From: Daedaleopsis sinensis
Lineage: Eukaryota; Basidiomycota; Agaricomycetes; Polyporales; Polyporaceae
NCBI GenBank assembly: GCA_033807695.1
Contig: CM066305.1
Span: 744,001 to 808,000, forward strand
Direction of reading: 5' to 3'
DNA: 64,000 nt
In this document: one piece after another, positions 1-11,267 of the stretch
How positions within the stretch are numbered: position 1 is the stretch's first letter
Layout of the letters: every line of letters starts with the position of its first letter
Translations under genes and position numbers: made by a program
Notes under the pieces: generated by a model
Database searches by the model: none
What the model saw: the letters and a program-made list of their open reading frames with translations, nothing else
What the model was told of the DNA's origin: nothing

Positions 1-1577
1 CTTCCGCGCTGCGAGACACGCTGGCAAGAAATGCGATTCCCAAACTGTCCATAACGGACGACTTGCAGCTGTCCGTTGTCGATGAGGAAGGACTAGCCTA
101 TGTCGCCTTCAGCCATGTCTGTGAGTTCTTCTTGAGACGTCACTTGTGCGGCTTTGAGTCTCTCAACGAGATTTTGTTAGGGGCCGACGGCTTGGGAAAC
201 CCTTTCCACAACGCTCTCCCGAGCTGCCAGGTCCGCCGTCTGCGAGACTTAGCCGCAAATCTATGCACACAATACGGGCTGCTACTCAAGCGCAAGGACA
301 AGAGGGTGGTCATCTGGATAGACACGCTTTGCATCCCAGTTGCCCCGGAGCTGAAGGAATACCGGAAGTTAGCCATCAAGCGGCTCGCACAAACGTACAC
401 GGAAGCCACGGCCGTCCTTGTCCTTGACCGCGAGCTGTGTCGCTTCGAATCCCGCAAGGCACCTATCCTCGAGCTCGGCATCAGGGTCATGTGCAGCGGG
501 TGGCTAAAGCGACTGTGGACGCTCCAGGAAGCATCACTCGCGATGGGCCCGGATGAGGATCCAGAGGCGGGCGAGGAGAACGGCGGTACCCTGTACATCC
601 AGATGGGCGACGGGCCTGCGCATTGGAACAGACATGCGAGGCGCTTCGAGTACATGCCTCCTGGTCCCAGCAGTCCACCGCCCTGCAAACATTCCCCGCT
701 CGCCGTGTCCGTGCAAGAGGCGAAGACCGATCTTGTGTACGGCATGCACCTGCTGACGGCCATCGAGGACCGGCTGCCGTCCGCGCCTGCCATACGAGAG
801 CCACGCTTCGAGACCCGGTTCCAGAAGATCATGAGCGCGGTGCAGAACCGCTCGACGAGCAAACGCGAGGACGAGCCGGTCTGCATGGCGTCGCTCCTCG
901 CGCTTGACCTCAAGCCGATTTTGGACTTGGACAGCGCCGACGCGCGCATGGTCAAGTTTTACCGGCTGCTCTACGAGCTCCCCACCGCCATCCTCTTCGC
1001 GGAGTTCGGGATCCCGGGGTTCCTCTCCCGGAATTTTGTGAGGGCGCCATACCGGTGGGCCCCGAGATCGCTGTTGTTGCTGGAGCGGCCGATGGAGATC
1101 AACCTCGCGACTTCCGCCATGAGATTCGCGGACCCGCCCTTGCCGCTGCTCGGACGATGCGAAGACGACGGCCTCCATATCGAGCACCCCGGTTTTGTCT
1201 TTGAATCTGAGACGGACCGGGTGGGGGCATTCACTGTTCCGCGCGAGTCCCTGCTGCTCGACACGAACGACGGGGGGCTGTATTCGCTGTCCCTGGGTTT
1301 GTCCGACCACTCGCCGCAGGTGCTTGGGCCCGTACAGCGTTGTGCGTTGATTTTTAAGACCGACATCTGCTCTGACGTCTTGATAGTGGACCTGGAATCG
1401 GAGATGGTGGCTCTCGAGGAGGAGTCCCAAGCACGCTTCTGCGCGACAATCATAGGCCACGGTACTGTGAGGCCAACACCTGCTCCGAGCGTGCTCTCCG
1501 AAGGAGCCGGGACGGCAGAGCTACAAACTCTACGCGGATACTGTACTAAGAGGGATCAACGGTGGTGTATCACTTGA
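1..1577 (+). CDS. HET (heterokaryon incompatibility) domain protein, 5' partial
   Basis: The reading frame is open from the first bases of the window, so the true start lies upstream. A 60-nt intron at 121-180 (GTGAGT...TTAG) splits the first HET block; splicing restores AFSHVWADGLGN, whereas reading through gives an unrelated in-frame 20-residue insert. The other HET hallmarks follow: VIWIDTLCIPV, a YTEATAVLVLD block and WLKRLWTLQEASLA. The remaining roughly 300 residues are a variable C-terminal region with no domain I recognise; the stop is at 1575-1577. HET proteins in filamentous fungi act in non-self recognition and programmed cell death after hyphal fusion, but most family members are uncharacterised. 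The family is clear; the role is inferred from it. Confidence 0.85.
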   Translation, partial: SALRDTLARNAIPKLSITDDLQLSVVDEEGLAYVAFSHVCEFFLRRHLCGFESLNEILLGADGLGNPFHNALPSCQVRRLRDLAANLCTQYGLLLKRKDKRVVIWIDTLCIPVAPELKEYRKLAIKRLAQTYTEATAVLVLDRELCRFESRKAPILELGIRVMCSGWLKRLWTLQEASLAMGPDEDPEAGEENGGTLYIQMGDGPAHWNRHARRFEYMPPGPSSPPPCKHSPLAVSVQEAKTDLVYGMHLLTAIEDRLPSAPAIREPRFETRFQKIMSAVQNRSTSKREDEPVCMASLLALDLKPILDLDSADARMVKFYRLLYELPTAILFAEFGIPGFLSRNFVRAPYRWAPRSLLLLERPMEINLATSAMRFADPPLPLLGRCEDDGLHIEHPGFVFESETDRVGAFTVPRESLLLDTNDGGLYSLSLGLSDHSPQVLGPVQRCALIFKTDICSDVLIVDLESEMVALEEESQARFCATIIGHGTVRPTPAPSVLSEGAGTAELQTLRGYCTKRDQRWCIT

Positions 1578-2703
1578 CAGGCAAGTCACAGGCCCCTTGC
1601 ACTGCTCATTTGGTAGTATTTACTCGCAGAGTATGACCGCTAAAGAAAGTCCAGGCTACTCAAGTAGAAGTATATATACCTCGCTGGTGAGTAGCTCTTA
1701 TAACAAAACAACCGTGCACGGCCGCGATCATGAATATTGACTTGTGAACTTAGAGTTCTCATTACGGACATCCACTTGTTAGTATACAGACGTCGACGGG
1801 AGGACTCGAGCATGCGAAGGTCCGCTCACTCCGTTACGATGGTGATAAAAGCCTGAAGCTTCAAGTTGAAGGCAAAATCCGGATAATGTGACATCGTCCA
1901 AACGATCTAAAAGCGAAGCTGCAGCGGAGCACAGAGTATCAACTGCTGAGACTAGCTATGGAATGGTGCGTGCACAGAGCCGATTCACGACGTCGACCAG
2001 CGTCGACCATGCCATAAAGTCCGCGGTGGAAGGAGAGCAAACGGGCGAGCTCCGCACAACCCGATCCTAATAACCCGCTGTCGACGAGCTCGAGATGCAC
2101 ACCGTACTAGCGAGATGGTTCACCCTCGTCCCGCCTTCATCCGCGCCGCATCCGGACGAGGACAAGATACAAGTCTACGAGATCCCCATCATGCCCGCCC
2201 AGCCGCCGCTGAAAACGGGAGACACGGTCAGAGTGCCAGCCGGCATCTCGAGGATCGCCTACCACACCCCGAACAGGGACGCGCCGTGCTACGACGTGTA
2301 CGACCCAGGTGGCAGAGGGTGCGGACAACTCCTGTTCGAATTCCTATTCTGCATGCATTCCATGCGCGTTTGGCTAAATGATCTGTACAGGATCTACTAT
2401 AGGAAGGTGATGCATTGATGACCTGTGCAGTGTGACCAACCAACAGGGGCTCTAGCGCCGGATCTTATCAGATAACGCTAGTTTGGCCGTCGAGCTGCGT
2501 CAGACTGGTCTGCCGCCGCCAAAATGTCCGGGCCCGTTGGCAACTTGGACCGCACCGCTCAATGGATATCCTCCTTATATCTGTCCCTGGCCCGAGGCTG
2601 CGAGAGGGTATCCCCGGTTGTTTGACCATCGTGCATATATCCATCTCCCTCCCTATCGTCCAGACAGCCACCCCGACGACCCGACAGACTACCTGGGCCG
2701 GCC
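1578..2703. other. Intergenic region between HET gene and first Apd1-like gene
   Basis: No convincing gene. An ATG-initiated 107-codon frame at 2095-2418 has no recognisable domain and no splice context, so I do not call it. The last 240 bases (from about 2440) are clearly related to the bases just upstream of the second Apd1-like gene (about 5310-5578), including a shared TTATATCT tract near 2575 and 5451. That tract may be a core-promoter element carried along in the duplication. Confidence 0.5.
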
Positions 2704-4369
2704 ATGAGTGCATTGCGGAAGCTTATGGCTTATGCACTCGGCCACAACCTTGACATGGAACAAACAGCACACCAGCTCAGGGATGCAGACATCCCCGTGT
2801 CGGACGCCCCGTGCAGAGGCTGCGGAGATCCTTGCGACGAAGGTGAGTGGATGCCGCACGTAGATGTGTGCTGGGGAGACGAACCACGCCTTCTTCAGGA
2901 CACGACGAGTACCCCAAGTTCGATGTGGATATGGAGACAGAGATGCTAGGCTCTGTCAAGCCGTACGGACGTCAGGTATTCTGGTGCACTCCTCGCACTC
3001 GTCCGAGTCTCTGCTATTGCTGATCATCCACCTAGATAGTCATCTCCTCCGGCAAGTCAGATTGGGCCGCGGAGGTCACATACGCAAGAGGCACACTAGC
3101 TGCTTACATGTCGAGCATTTCCTTCTGGGGTGGCCCGAAGGACATGGAGAAAGACAAGGCTAGAAAGTCCGCTGACAAGCCCATGGCCGGCACCGGCTTG
3201 AACGGCAACGGCGAAACATTTTCCTCCGTCGCGGGCGTGTTCGCCTCGGACCCCGCGAAGATCAAGCGCGTCGCGATTCTCAACGGCAGCCACCGTACCG
3301 TCTCGGACGACCACGCACGGGAGAGTGTGCTCATATTTCCGGACTACAAGGTCGTAACGGAGGTCGAGGTGTCGCACGCGGGCGCGGAACAGCTGTGGAC
3401 GCACGCCGTGGGCCCGTCCGTAGACCTCCACTCCGTCCCGCGGCCTGTGCAAGCGTCCGCCTTGAGGTCGTGGATCCTGCCATACTCGTGTGTCATCCTC
3501 CTATGTGCGTCCAGCAAACGGATCCGTCGTCTCCTCCCACAACGGATCCGTCGTCTCCTCCCACAACGGATAGCTCACCCCTTGCCTTATCCACGCAGGC
3601 TCACACAAGCGGCGCGACAACCGCTGCGCTATTACTGCCCCGAAGCTCGAGCACTGTACGTCAATCCCGCGCCTCCTCCCTCCCACCGATTTCCAAACTG
3701 ACTTAACCCATTCAACTAGCTCTCACCCTCGCCCTGGAGCGCGAAGGCTGGGAAGTGCACACTCAGCTCGACGACCCGTCCCTCTCCGGGCCCGCGCTCG
3801 AGGACGACCCCGCGCTCGCCCCTCTGTCCGACGCCGACGACGAAGCGGGGGCGGGAGCACGCGTGGAGGAGGAGATTCGCCGCCGCCTGCAGCGCGTCGA
3901 CGCCGCGCACGCGGAGCAGAAGCGTGCGCTCATCCTCTTCTGCTCGCACATCGGCGGCCACAAGTACTCGGGGAACGTCATCGTGCGTGTCATTCCCGAC
4001 CTCTCTCAGCCCTCTGTTCTGCGTCGAGGCCCTTCCTTCCTTCCTTCCCCTTCCCCCCTTCTTCCTAACCTTGCGTTCGAGCTTGAGCTTGATATGAGGC
4101 CCGTGGCGCCCGTGGCGCCCGTCTGTCCCCAGTGCCCTTCTCTCCACGTTTCATCTCGCTCCCCCTCCCAATGTGCAGCGCTGACGACCGCACGTTTTTC
4201 GCAGATCCACACCCCGCGCGGCGTCTCGGTCTGGTACGGGCGCGTCACACCGCACGAGGTCGACGTGATCGTGCAGGAGACCATCATCGGCGGGCGCGTC
4301 CTGCCCGCCCTCCTCCGCGGCGGAGCGGGCCTGTGCACGCATGGGCGGAAGAGCCTGAACGACTGGTAG
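2704..4369 (+). CDS. APD1: Apd1/Aim32-family thioredoxin-like ferredoxin, copy 1
   Basis: Exons 2704-2842, 2899-2975, 3036-3504, 3599-3655, 3720-3982 and 4205-4369 give 389 residues, all phases consistent. The N-terminal half carries a CRGCGDPCDEG cysteine cluster and the IVISSGKSDWA block. The C-terminal half has the family's 2Fe-2S ligands: C-x8-C in CSHKRRDNRC, rebuilt across the third intron, and H-x3-H in SHIGGHK. It ends with the VWYGRVTPHEV and LLRGG...KSLNDW blocks. Yeast Apd1 is a cytosolic redox iron-sulfur protein linked to drug and oxidant tolerance; the same role here is inference. A close paralogue lies 1.2 kb downstream on the same strand with the same intron positions. Confidence 0.9.
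3517..3570 (+). repeat. 24-bp direct repeat inside intron 3 of Apd1 copy 1
   Basis: Two identical 24-bp units (3517-3540 and 3541-3564) plus six bases of a third lie in the intron between the exons ending at 3504 and starting at 3599. The equivalent intron of the second copy (6371-6463) lacks the repeat, so it arose after the genes duplicated or was lost from the other copy. Confidence 0.85.
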
Positions 4370-4527
4370 CTGTGGCTGCCCGGTGGTTTTCTTTGTGCTC
4401 GGCCGTGCCTGTACATGCTGCGGGGCGTCACCGTACGTAGAGCATGGGTTGGCGATGTTGGGAACGTACAGAGGTATACAGGATTCACATATAAGTAGTC
4501 GCCATATCTACTACGGCTCGGACTCCC

Positions 4528-4672
4528 GTATGAAGTGCCGTTTGCCGATTTATTTATTCCCCTATACTTAGCGCACTTGTTTCGACGGACGCACACACAC
4601 ATATGTCGACTTCAGCTGAATCTCGAGTGCAAAACCGGCCAAAGATATATCTATGACCTCTCAAAGACCTCT
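4528..4672 (+). repeat. Left arm of an imperfect inverted repeat
   Basis: Three blocks recur as reverse complement in 4889-5117: TATGAAGTGCCGTTTGCCGA (right arm differs at one base), GCGCACTTGTTTCGACG and CGAGTGCAAAACCGGCC. This arm is about 85 bp shorter than the other because of an internal deletion between the first two blocks. Confidence 0.75.
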
Positions 4673-4888
4673 AGTATGTTTCTGATGACCTCGCTCATGT
4701 CGTTCATCATTTCTTGACGGTCACTACCAATCAGTACTGCTCGTTTGAAACCTTAGGGTACTTACTGACCTTAAGGCTGAAGTAGTTTGTAAGTACTAGT
4801 ACTCGCAGGAGGAGCCTAACAGCGCCTACAAGCAGTATTCCCGGATTATAAGCGGACATTGCCACGTTCAGACCGATTAGACAAGCGA

Positions 4889-5117
4889 GAGAGATCTTAA
4901 GAGAGGTAATAGAAGCTATAGGTCCAATTTATGGCCGGTTTTGCACTCGATATCCACCCGTGTGTGAGTTCGTCGAAACAAGTGCGCCAATAACAAGTGT
5001 ATATCGGTGGCGGTGTCTCATGCGTATGGAAACTAATAAGGCGGTACGGCGGACGGTACGGCGTAGTAGCCCACAGTTCTGTCAATCTGAATAAATCGGC
5101 AAACGGCGCTTCATACA
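4889..5117 (-). repeat. Right arm of an imperfect inverted repeat
   Basis: Reverse complement of the 4528-4672 arm in the same block order, separated from it by about 215 bp. No terminal target-site duplication or transposase is evident. It could be a degenerate foldback or MITE-like insertion, or a local inverted duplication. Confidence 0.75.
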
Positions 5118-5578
5118 CTGTGGCTGCTGCATTCGGAGGAGACCCACGAAAGGTCCGAGCGTTAGCGACTGCGCTCTGCGCAGACAGCTATTTATGACAG
5201 ACTGCGCTGGACGCGGTTGGGAGAAGCTGATGAGGTCGTTTGGCGACAACTCGTGTCCCCGTTCTGAATGGCGTTGACGAGGCCAGCCTGCGCGTTTGGT
5301 GAAATGATTAGGAAGATGATGACCAACCATAGGGGCATTGGCGCCGGATCTTATCAGATAGCGCTTCTCGGCCGTCAAGCTGCGTCAGACTGGCCCTGCC
5401 GCCACCATATGTCCGAGCCCGTTGGACCGCACCGCTCGATGGATACCCTCCTTATATCTCTCCCTGGCTCGAGGCTGCGAGAGGGGCTCCCAGATCGCCT
5501 GGACATCGTGCATATACCCATCTCCCTCCCCATCGTCCCGTCAGACACCCCCGGCGGCCCGACAGACTACCTCCGGCA

Positions 5579-7314
5579 ATGAGTGCATTGCGGAAGCTCA
5601 AGGCTCTTGCGTTCGGCCACAACCTCGACATGGAACAAACAGCACATCAGCTCCGGGATGCAGACATCCCCGTGTCGGAGGCCCCGTGCAGAGGCTGCGG
5701 AGATCCTTGCGATGAAGGTGAGTGGATGCCGCACGCAGTAGATGTGTCCTCGGGAGACGAACCACGCCTCCTCTCCTGTCAGGACACGACGAGTACCCCA
5801 AGTTCGATGTGGACATGGAGACAGAGATGCTGGGCTCCGTAAAGCCGTACGGACGTCAGGTAGGCAGGCGCATCCCCCATACTCGTCTCTGCTATTGCTG
5901 ATCATCGACCTAGATAGTTATCTCCTCCGGCAAGTCAGATTGGGCCCGCGAGGTTACGGACGCAAAGGGAACACTAGCGGCTTACTTGTGGGGCATTGCC
6001 TCCTCGGGCGGCCCCAAGGACAAGGAGAAAGACAAGGCCGGAAAGTCCGACAAGCCCACTGCCAGCAATGGCAATGGGGAAGCACTCCCCTCCGTCGCAG
6101 GCGTGTTCGCCTCGGACCCCTCGAAGATCAAGCGCGTCGCGATACTCAACGGTAGCCACCGTACCGTCTCGGACGACCACGCACGAGAGAGCGTGCTCGT
6201 ATTCCCGGACTACAAGGTCGTAACGGAAGTGGAGGCGTCGCACGCGGGTGCGGAACAGCTGTGGACGCACGCCGTGGGCCCGACCGTAGACCTCCACTCC
6301 GTCCCGCGGCCTGCACAAGAATCCACCGTGAGGTCGTGGATCCTGCCCTACTCGTGTGTCATCCTCCTATGTGCGTTTAGCAACATCCCTGCCATGATCA
6401 TGATTGGATTCGTCGCCTCCTCCTGCCATAACGGACAGCTCACGCCTTACCGTATTCATGCAGGTTCACACAAGCGGCGCGATAACCGCTGCGCCATCGC
6501 CGCCCCGAAGCTTGAGCATTGTACGTCAATCTGGCGCCTCATTCACCATCCTCAGCCCAAACTAACTCAGCCCGTCCAACTAGCTCTCACCCTCGCCCTA
6601 GAGCGCGAAGGCTGGGAAGTGCACACCCAGCTCGACGACCCGTCCCTCTCCGGGCCCGCGCTCGAGGACGACCCCGCGCTCGCCTCTCTGAATCTCGCCG
6701 ACGCCGACCCAGAAGCGGGAGCGCGCGCAGAGGAGGAGATCCGTCGCCGCCTGCAGCGCGTCGACGCCGCACACGCAGAGCACAAGCGCGCGCTCATCCT
6801 CTTCTGCTCGCACATCGGCGGCCACAAGTACTCGGGGAACGTCATCGTGCGTGTCATCCCATCCTCTCTGTTCTGCGTCGAGGCATCCCTCCCTTCCTTC
6901 CTTCCCCTTCCCCAGTTCTTCCCAACCTTGAGCTTGAGCTTGAGCTAGATATGAGGCCGTGGCGCCCGTCTGTTCCCCGCACACCCCAAGTGCCCGTTCT
7001 CCTCAGGCCTCACGCCTCAGGCCCGATTGTCGACTTCACTATCACTATCACTAGCACTATCACTACCATCATGCTCATCTTCCGTCTCCCCTTGCCCGTC
7101 CCCCCTCCCAATACGCAGCGCTGACGACCGCCCCCTCCCTCTCGCGCAGATCCACACCCCGCGCGGCGTCTCGGTCTGGTACGGGCGCGTCACGCCGCAC
7201 GAGGTCGACGCGATCGTGCAGGAGACGATCGTCCGCGGGCGCGTGCTGCCCGCCCTCCTCCGGGGCGGCGCGGGCCTGTGTGCGCCTGGGCGGAAGAGCC
7301 TGAACGACTGGTAG
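5579..7314 (+). CDS. APD1: Apd1/Aim32-family thioredoxin-like ferredoxin, copy 2
   Basis: Exons 5579-5717, 5783-5859, 5914-6370, 6464-6520, 6584-6846 and 7150-7314 give 385 residues. Exons 1, 2, 4, 5 and 6 have exactly the same lengths as in copy 1. Exon 3 is 12 bases shorter, in the low-complexity linker after the GTLAAYL block. All family landmarks are kept: CRGCGDPC, SSGKSDW, C-x8-C in CSHKRRDNRC, HIGGHK and the terminal KSLNDW. The last intron is 303 nt, long for this genome. Both copies look functional, so recent tandem duplication with retention is the simplest reading. Confidence 0.9.
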
Positions 7315-8086
7315 CGCGGCTCTCGTCGGGCTCGGCGGTGCGCGTACCTGTTGGGGTCTGTTGGGGTTCGCCACAGCGGAGTCGGAGTGCGTTGGCGATG
7401 TCGGGCATGTACGCCGCTGTAGAGGGTACACGTATACTTATGACAATGTACACGGCTCGGACGGGACGCAGGCTGCAGCAACATTGATGCTGAGCGACGT
7501 TAACCGTGTGCGAGCCCGATGCACGGCATTGAAGCTTGAAGCCCGACTCTGGAAGCGATGAAGATGATTACTACAGGAGCCCTGGCCGCGCACACGGCAG
7601 GACGAGTACATACATATGTGTACATAGATGCGACGTGTTACATACATGTACATACATATACATGATCCGTGTATTGCGTACCGCGTACCGTGTACCGCAT
7701 GCGCGGATGTACAACGCGGGCGTAGACTGCGTGTGGACACTGCGTGAGGTTTGGTCGGGTGATCGGTTGGGGGCACACGCAGAGGGAGGGGGGACGGGGG
7801 ACGGGGTCAGAACGATGGTGTGTGGTCCGTACATACACACTACACACGCGTGTGGCGCACTCTGGACACGGGGCAGCCTACAGTTTCGCATTAGGTATTG
7901 AGCGTTCGAGGCGCACGGCGTTTATGAGCGGAGAGCGCAGAGCCCGGAGGAGGAAATAAAGGGACGAGGCGAGACGGGGACCACGACGACGCAAGAGAGA
8001 AGCGGGGGAGAGCACCTTTCGACAACGACAACGACAGCGACAGCGACAACGACAGCGTACAGCGCACAAGGGAGCGCGCGGGGTCG
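7315..8086. other. Convergent 3' intergenic region with short repeats
   Basis: Lies between the converging Apd1 copy 2 and SCH9 genes. It contains TACATA-rich simple sequence near 7600-7660 and a hexamer tract at 8020-8055. No gene is supported; frames here lack any domain. Confidence 0.5.
8020..8055 (+). repeat. CGACAA/CGACAG hexamer array
   Basis: Six uninterrupted hexamer units (CGACAA or CGACAG), 36 bp, about 30 bases beyond the SCH9 stop codon and therefore probably in its 3' UTR. Confidence 0.9.
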
Positions 8087-10999
8087 TCATACATGCATGT
8101 CGTCGTCGAACCCGTCAAACGCGTCCGCGCCCTGCCGGCGCGCATACCGCCCCGCCGGCGAGTCGTTCGCGACCTCGTCGTCCGTCGTCGGGTACGGCGC
8201 GTCCTCCTCCCGCTCCCGCTCGCGCGCCTCCGCCTCCGCCTCCGCGCGCTCGCGCTCCATCTGCGCGAGCACGCCCGCCGGCGGCACCACGACGCTCTCG
8301 CCGTGGTACGTGAACCCGCGGAACTTCTCCTGGACGGAGTTCGTCAGCGGCGGCCCGTCCGCCTCGCGCTTCTTCTTCTTCCCCTGCGCGATCTCGATGC
8401 CCTGCACGGGCGCGATCCCCGGGCGCTCGGGGCCGGGGCCGGGGCCGGGGCGGTCGGAGCCGAGGGGCCCGTTCGGGGTGTGCACGGCGACGGCGGCGAC
8501 GCTCTGCGAGAGCGCGACCCAGTCCTCGGACGGGTCCTCCTCGTCGAGGTCGAGCGCGCCGAGCCCGATGTCGCGCATGTCCGCGGACGTGAACTCGGGG
8601 TCGAAGTTCGCGACGGACTCGTCGGACTCGACGATCGGCTTGAAGGGAGGGGTCACTTGCTTGTTGTACAGCGCGTCCCAGTCGATCGTCTTGAAGAACG
8701 GGTGCGCTTTGAGCTCTGCGGCGTCGCGCTGCGCGCCCAGGCGGTGCTTCGGGTTGCGATTCAGCAGCTGGGGGGCGCGTCAGCAGCGTGCGCGCGGGCA
8801 ACGGGGACGGGCGACGAGGGGACGGGGACTTACTCCTTTGACGAACTGCTTGCCGTCCTCGTTGATGACGCCCTTCGGGAACTTGATCTTGCCGAAGCAG
8901 ATGTTCTTGTACATCTGCTGCGTGTCCTCGGCGTAGAACGGGCTCCAGCCGCAGCACATCTCGAACAGCAGCACCCCGAGGCTCCAGAAGTCGACGAGCT
9001 TCGAGTACCCGTGCTCGTCGAGCAGCACTTCGGGCGCGAGGTACTCCGTGGTGCCGCAGAACGTGTTCGTGAGCTCGTCTGACCGTAGATCGGGTTTGGA
9101 CAGCCCAAAGTCGCAGAGCGCGACATGTCCGGTGGCGTCAAGGAGAATGTTCTCGGGTTTCAAATCACTGCAAATTTGTGAGCAATGGCAGTGCACAAAC
9201 TTACCCGGTGCACCTACCGATAGACGATGTCGTATTTATGTAGGTGCTCAAGGGCGAGAATCAGCTCTGCGATGTAGAACCGTGCGCGCTCCTCGCTGAA
9301 CCTGGTCTCCTTCTGCAAGTGCCAGAACAGCTCGCCGCCGCTCTTGAAGTCCGTGACGAGGTAGAGGTCGGTCTCTGTCTGGAACGAGAACTTGAGGCCG
9401 ACGAGGAAGGGGCACTCTAATGAGCGCTGGAGGATCTTGCGTTCGCCGATCGTATGCGCGACTTCCTTCTTCTCGATGATTTCGCGCTTCGACAGCACCT
9501 TCATAGCATATATGCGCTTCGTGTCGCGTTTGCGCACCTGGAAGACGCGGCCAAAGGTCCCGCGCCCGATGAGCTTGAGGAACTCGAAGTCGCGCGGGTT
9601 GAGCGCGCGCTTGGTCTAAATGCCGTCGAACATAGCCAGAGACAAGCGAGTGATCGAGGTCGTGCGAATGATGGGGCCAGTGATGAGATGTACGAGAGGC
9701 ACCGGGGGAAGCGTGGGGCGGTCAGAGGACGGGAGTCTGAGACGCGACCGCGCACGGATCATGTGCTCACCTTGTTGGCCTCGAACGTTATCTGCACTCT
9801 CATCTCCCCGGTGACGGCCTCGTTCTCGAACGGTTGCAGTCTAGAACGGATTGGGAGGGCGCGAGTTTCATGCGTGCGCGACCGTCGGTGCAAATTTTCA
9901 CATAGGAAAATGGGTGCTCAGTGCGCGAGTGCGGGGTAATGGCGCTCGGACACTCACTTGTACCATTGGTCTACGGTGTGGTCATGGACGAGTGCAGGCT
10001 TGATCTGAACGGTGCCCAGGAACGCATGCTCGGAGAGTGAACGATCGTATACGCTGAAGGTGACGACGGATTGCTCGGAGGTGACATCGCTGGCTGGGAT
10101 GAGCGGCCTGGCCGAGGACGGGAGGCAGTGGGCAGAGACACTCACAACGACACTTCGTGCTTCCACACCGGGTTGTGCGCCGATATGCGGGAGCCGAACA
10201 TGGTGCTGAGCTGGGACTTACCGGATCCGAGCGAGGAGGACGGGGTCGCCTGTGCGCTACCCCGCGCGCTCCCCGCGCCTGCGACGGCCTTCCCGTTCGC
10301 CTTGTTGCTGATGGCGCCGAGGGCGGAGAGGGCGGTGGAGGAGGAGACGCGGGAGATGGTGCTGGTGGCGACGCCCTTGACCTCCTTGTCTGCCTCGTCG
10401 GTCGGGTCGCGACTGACGAACTCGTTCTGCTCGAACTGGACGACGACGTACGGGCGGGAGAGGGAGGAGCGGACGTTCAATGCGCGAGCTTGGATGAGCT
10501 TGACGTGGATTTGGCCCTTGGATGGGCCCGATGCCTGCATCGATGCTGATGAGCCGTTCGCGGGGTTGGCGGAAGAGGCCGAGCCGTTCGAAGACTTGGG
10601 TGCAGAGGAGCCCGAGGAGGAGGATGAGCCGGCGGAGCCTGGCTGCTTGGAATTCTGACGCTTTATGGGTGGTTGCTGCATGTTGAAGACGGGGGCATGG
10701 AGAGAGAGACCGATGGTTGGTTGAGCGGAGGGAAGAGGCGTCGCGGAGGGCGTCAAGGGACCAAATTGGGACGGAGGCTCGGGGACATTGACGGCGGGCT
10801 GGGCTGGGCCACCGAAGATAGACGGAGACAGCGTGTGGTGAGGGGTGTTGAGCAATTGGTGGTGGTAGCTCGGTGCAGGCTGCGTCTGGGCCGGGGAGGA
10901 TGGCTGCTGCATCATCTCAAACGGGTTCTTGCGCTCCTGCCCATTGGGCCCCGCGCGTGGGGTGAGGTCCCCCGCATTCGACGGCCAGAACTTGAGCAT
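8087..10999 (-). CDS. SCH9: SCH9-type AGC protein kinase with C2 domain
   Basis: Exons (reverse order) 10999-10146, 10089-9958, 9840-9771, 9615-9218, 9167-8834 and 8767-8087 give 822 residues; yeast Sch9 is 824. A Gln/Ser/Pro-rich N-terminus is followed by a C2 domain (about 155-350, starting GQIHVKLIQARALN). The kinase domain (about 360-620) has IGRGTFGRVFQV, the lysine of YAMKVLSK, YRDLKPEN, LCDFGLSK and the activation segment TFCGTTEYLAPE. The AGC tail carries the hydrophobic motif FRGFTY near residue 745, the site TORC1 phosphorylates in yeast Sch9. The start is the ATG at 10999, as no upstream in-frame ATG exists. Expected role: nutrient/TORC1 control of growth and ageing. Confidence 0.93.
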
Positions 11000-11267
11000 G
11001 ATCGGGGACGGCGTGGACGAGAGCGAATGCAGCGAGCAGAGATGGTCGACGCAGCTTGCAGGAGATATCGAAGGTGCGATAGTGGGAGGCACTAGTAGAT
11101 ACTAACAGCTTCTCTTCCGAGTCGTCATCGCCCTTATAGTCATCTCGTCCATACATCCGAGCTCCCCCGCCCCACTCGACCCCGCATCCAGCTCAATCTC
11201 GTCTCTACCCTACTTTCCCCGCCCGACCCCCCGCCGTGATCGTCGCTCGTCGCGTCCCCGACCGTCC

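Larger units (their letters stand above)
4370..5578. other. Spacer between the tandem Apd1-like genes
   Basis: No gene is visible. It holds an imperfect inverted repeat (arms listed separately), an AT-richer loop between the arms, and from about 5310 the duplicated upstream region of the second Apd1-like gene. Short frames on both arms are reverse-complement images of each other rather than genes. Confidence 0.6.

Noticed and set aside
140..1460. Long minus-strand frames (271 and 308 codons) opposite the HET gene
   Set aside because: Arg/Ser-rich shadows caused by GC-biased third positions; no domain, while the plus strand has clear HET blocks.
2095..2418. 107-codon ATG-initiated frame upstream of Apd1 copy 1
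   Set aside because: No domain, no conservation in the duplicated region downstream, no promoter evidence; left uncalled.
8093..9082. 329-codon plus-strand frame opposite the SCH9 gene
   Set aside because: Arg/Leu/Val-rich antisense shadow of a kinase with full catalytic motifs; it even spans real splice sites of the minus-strand gene.
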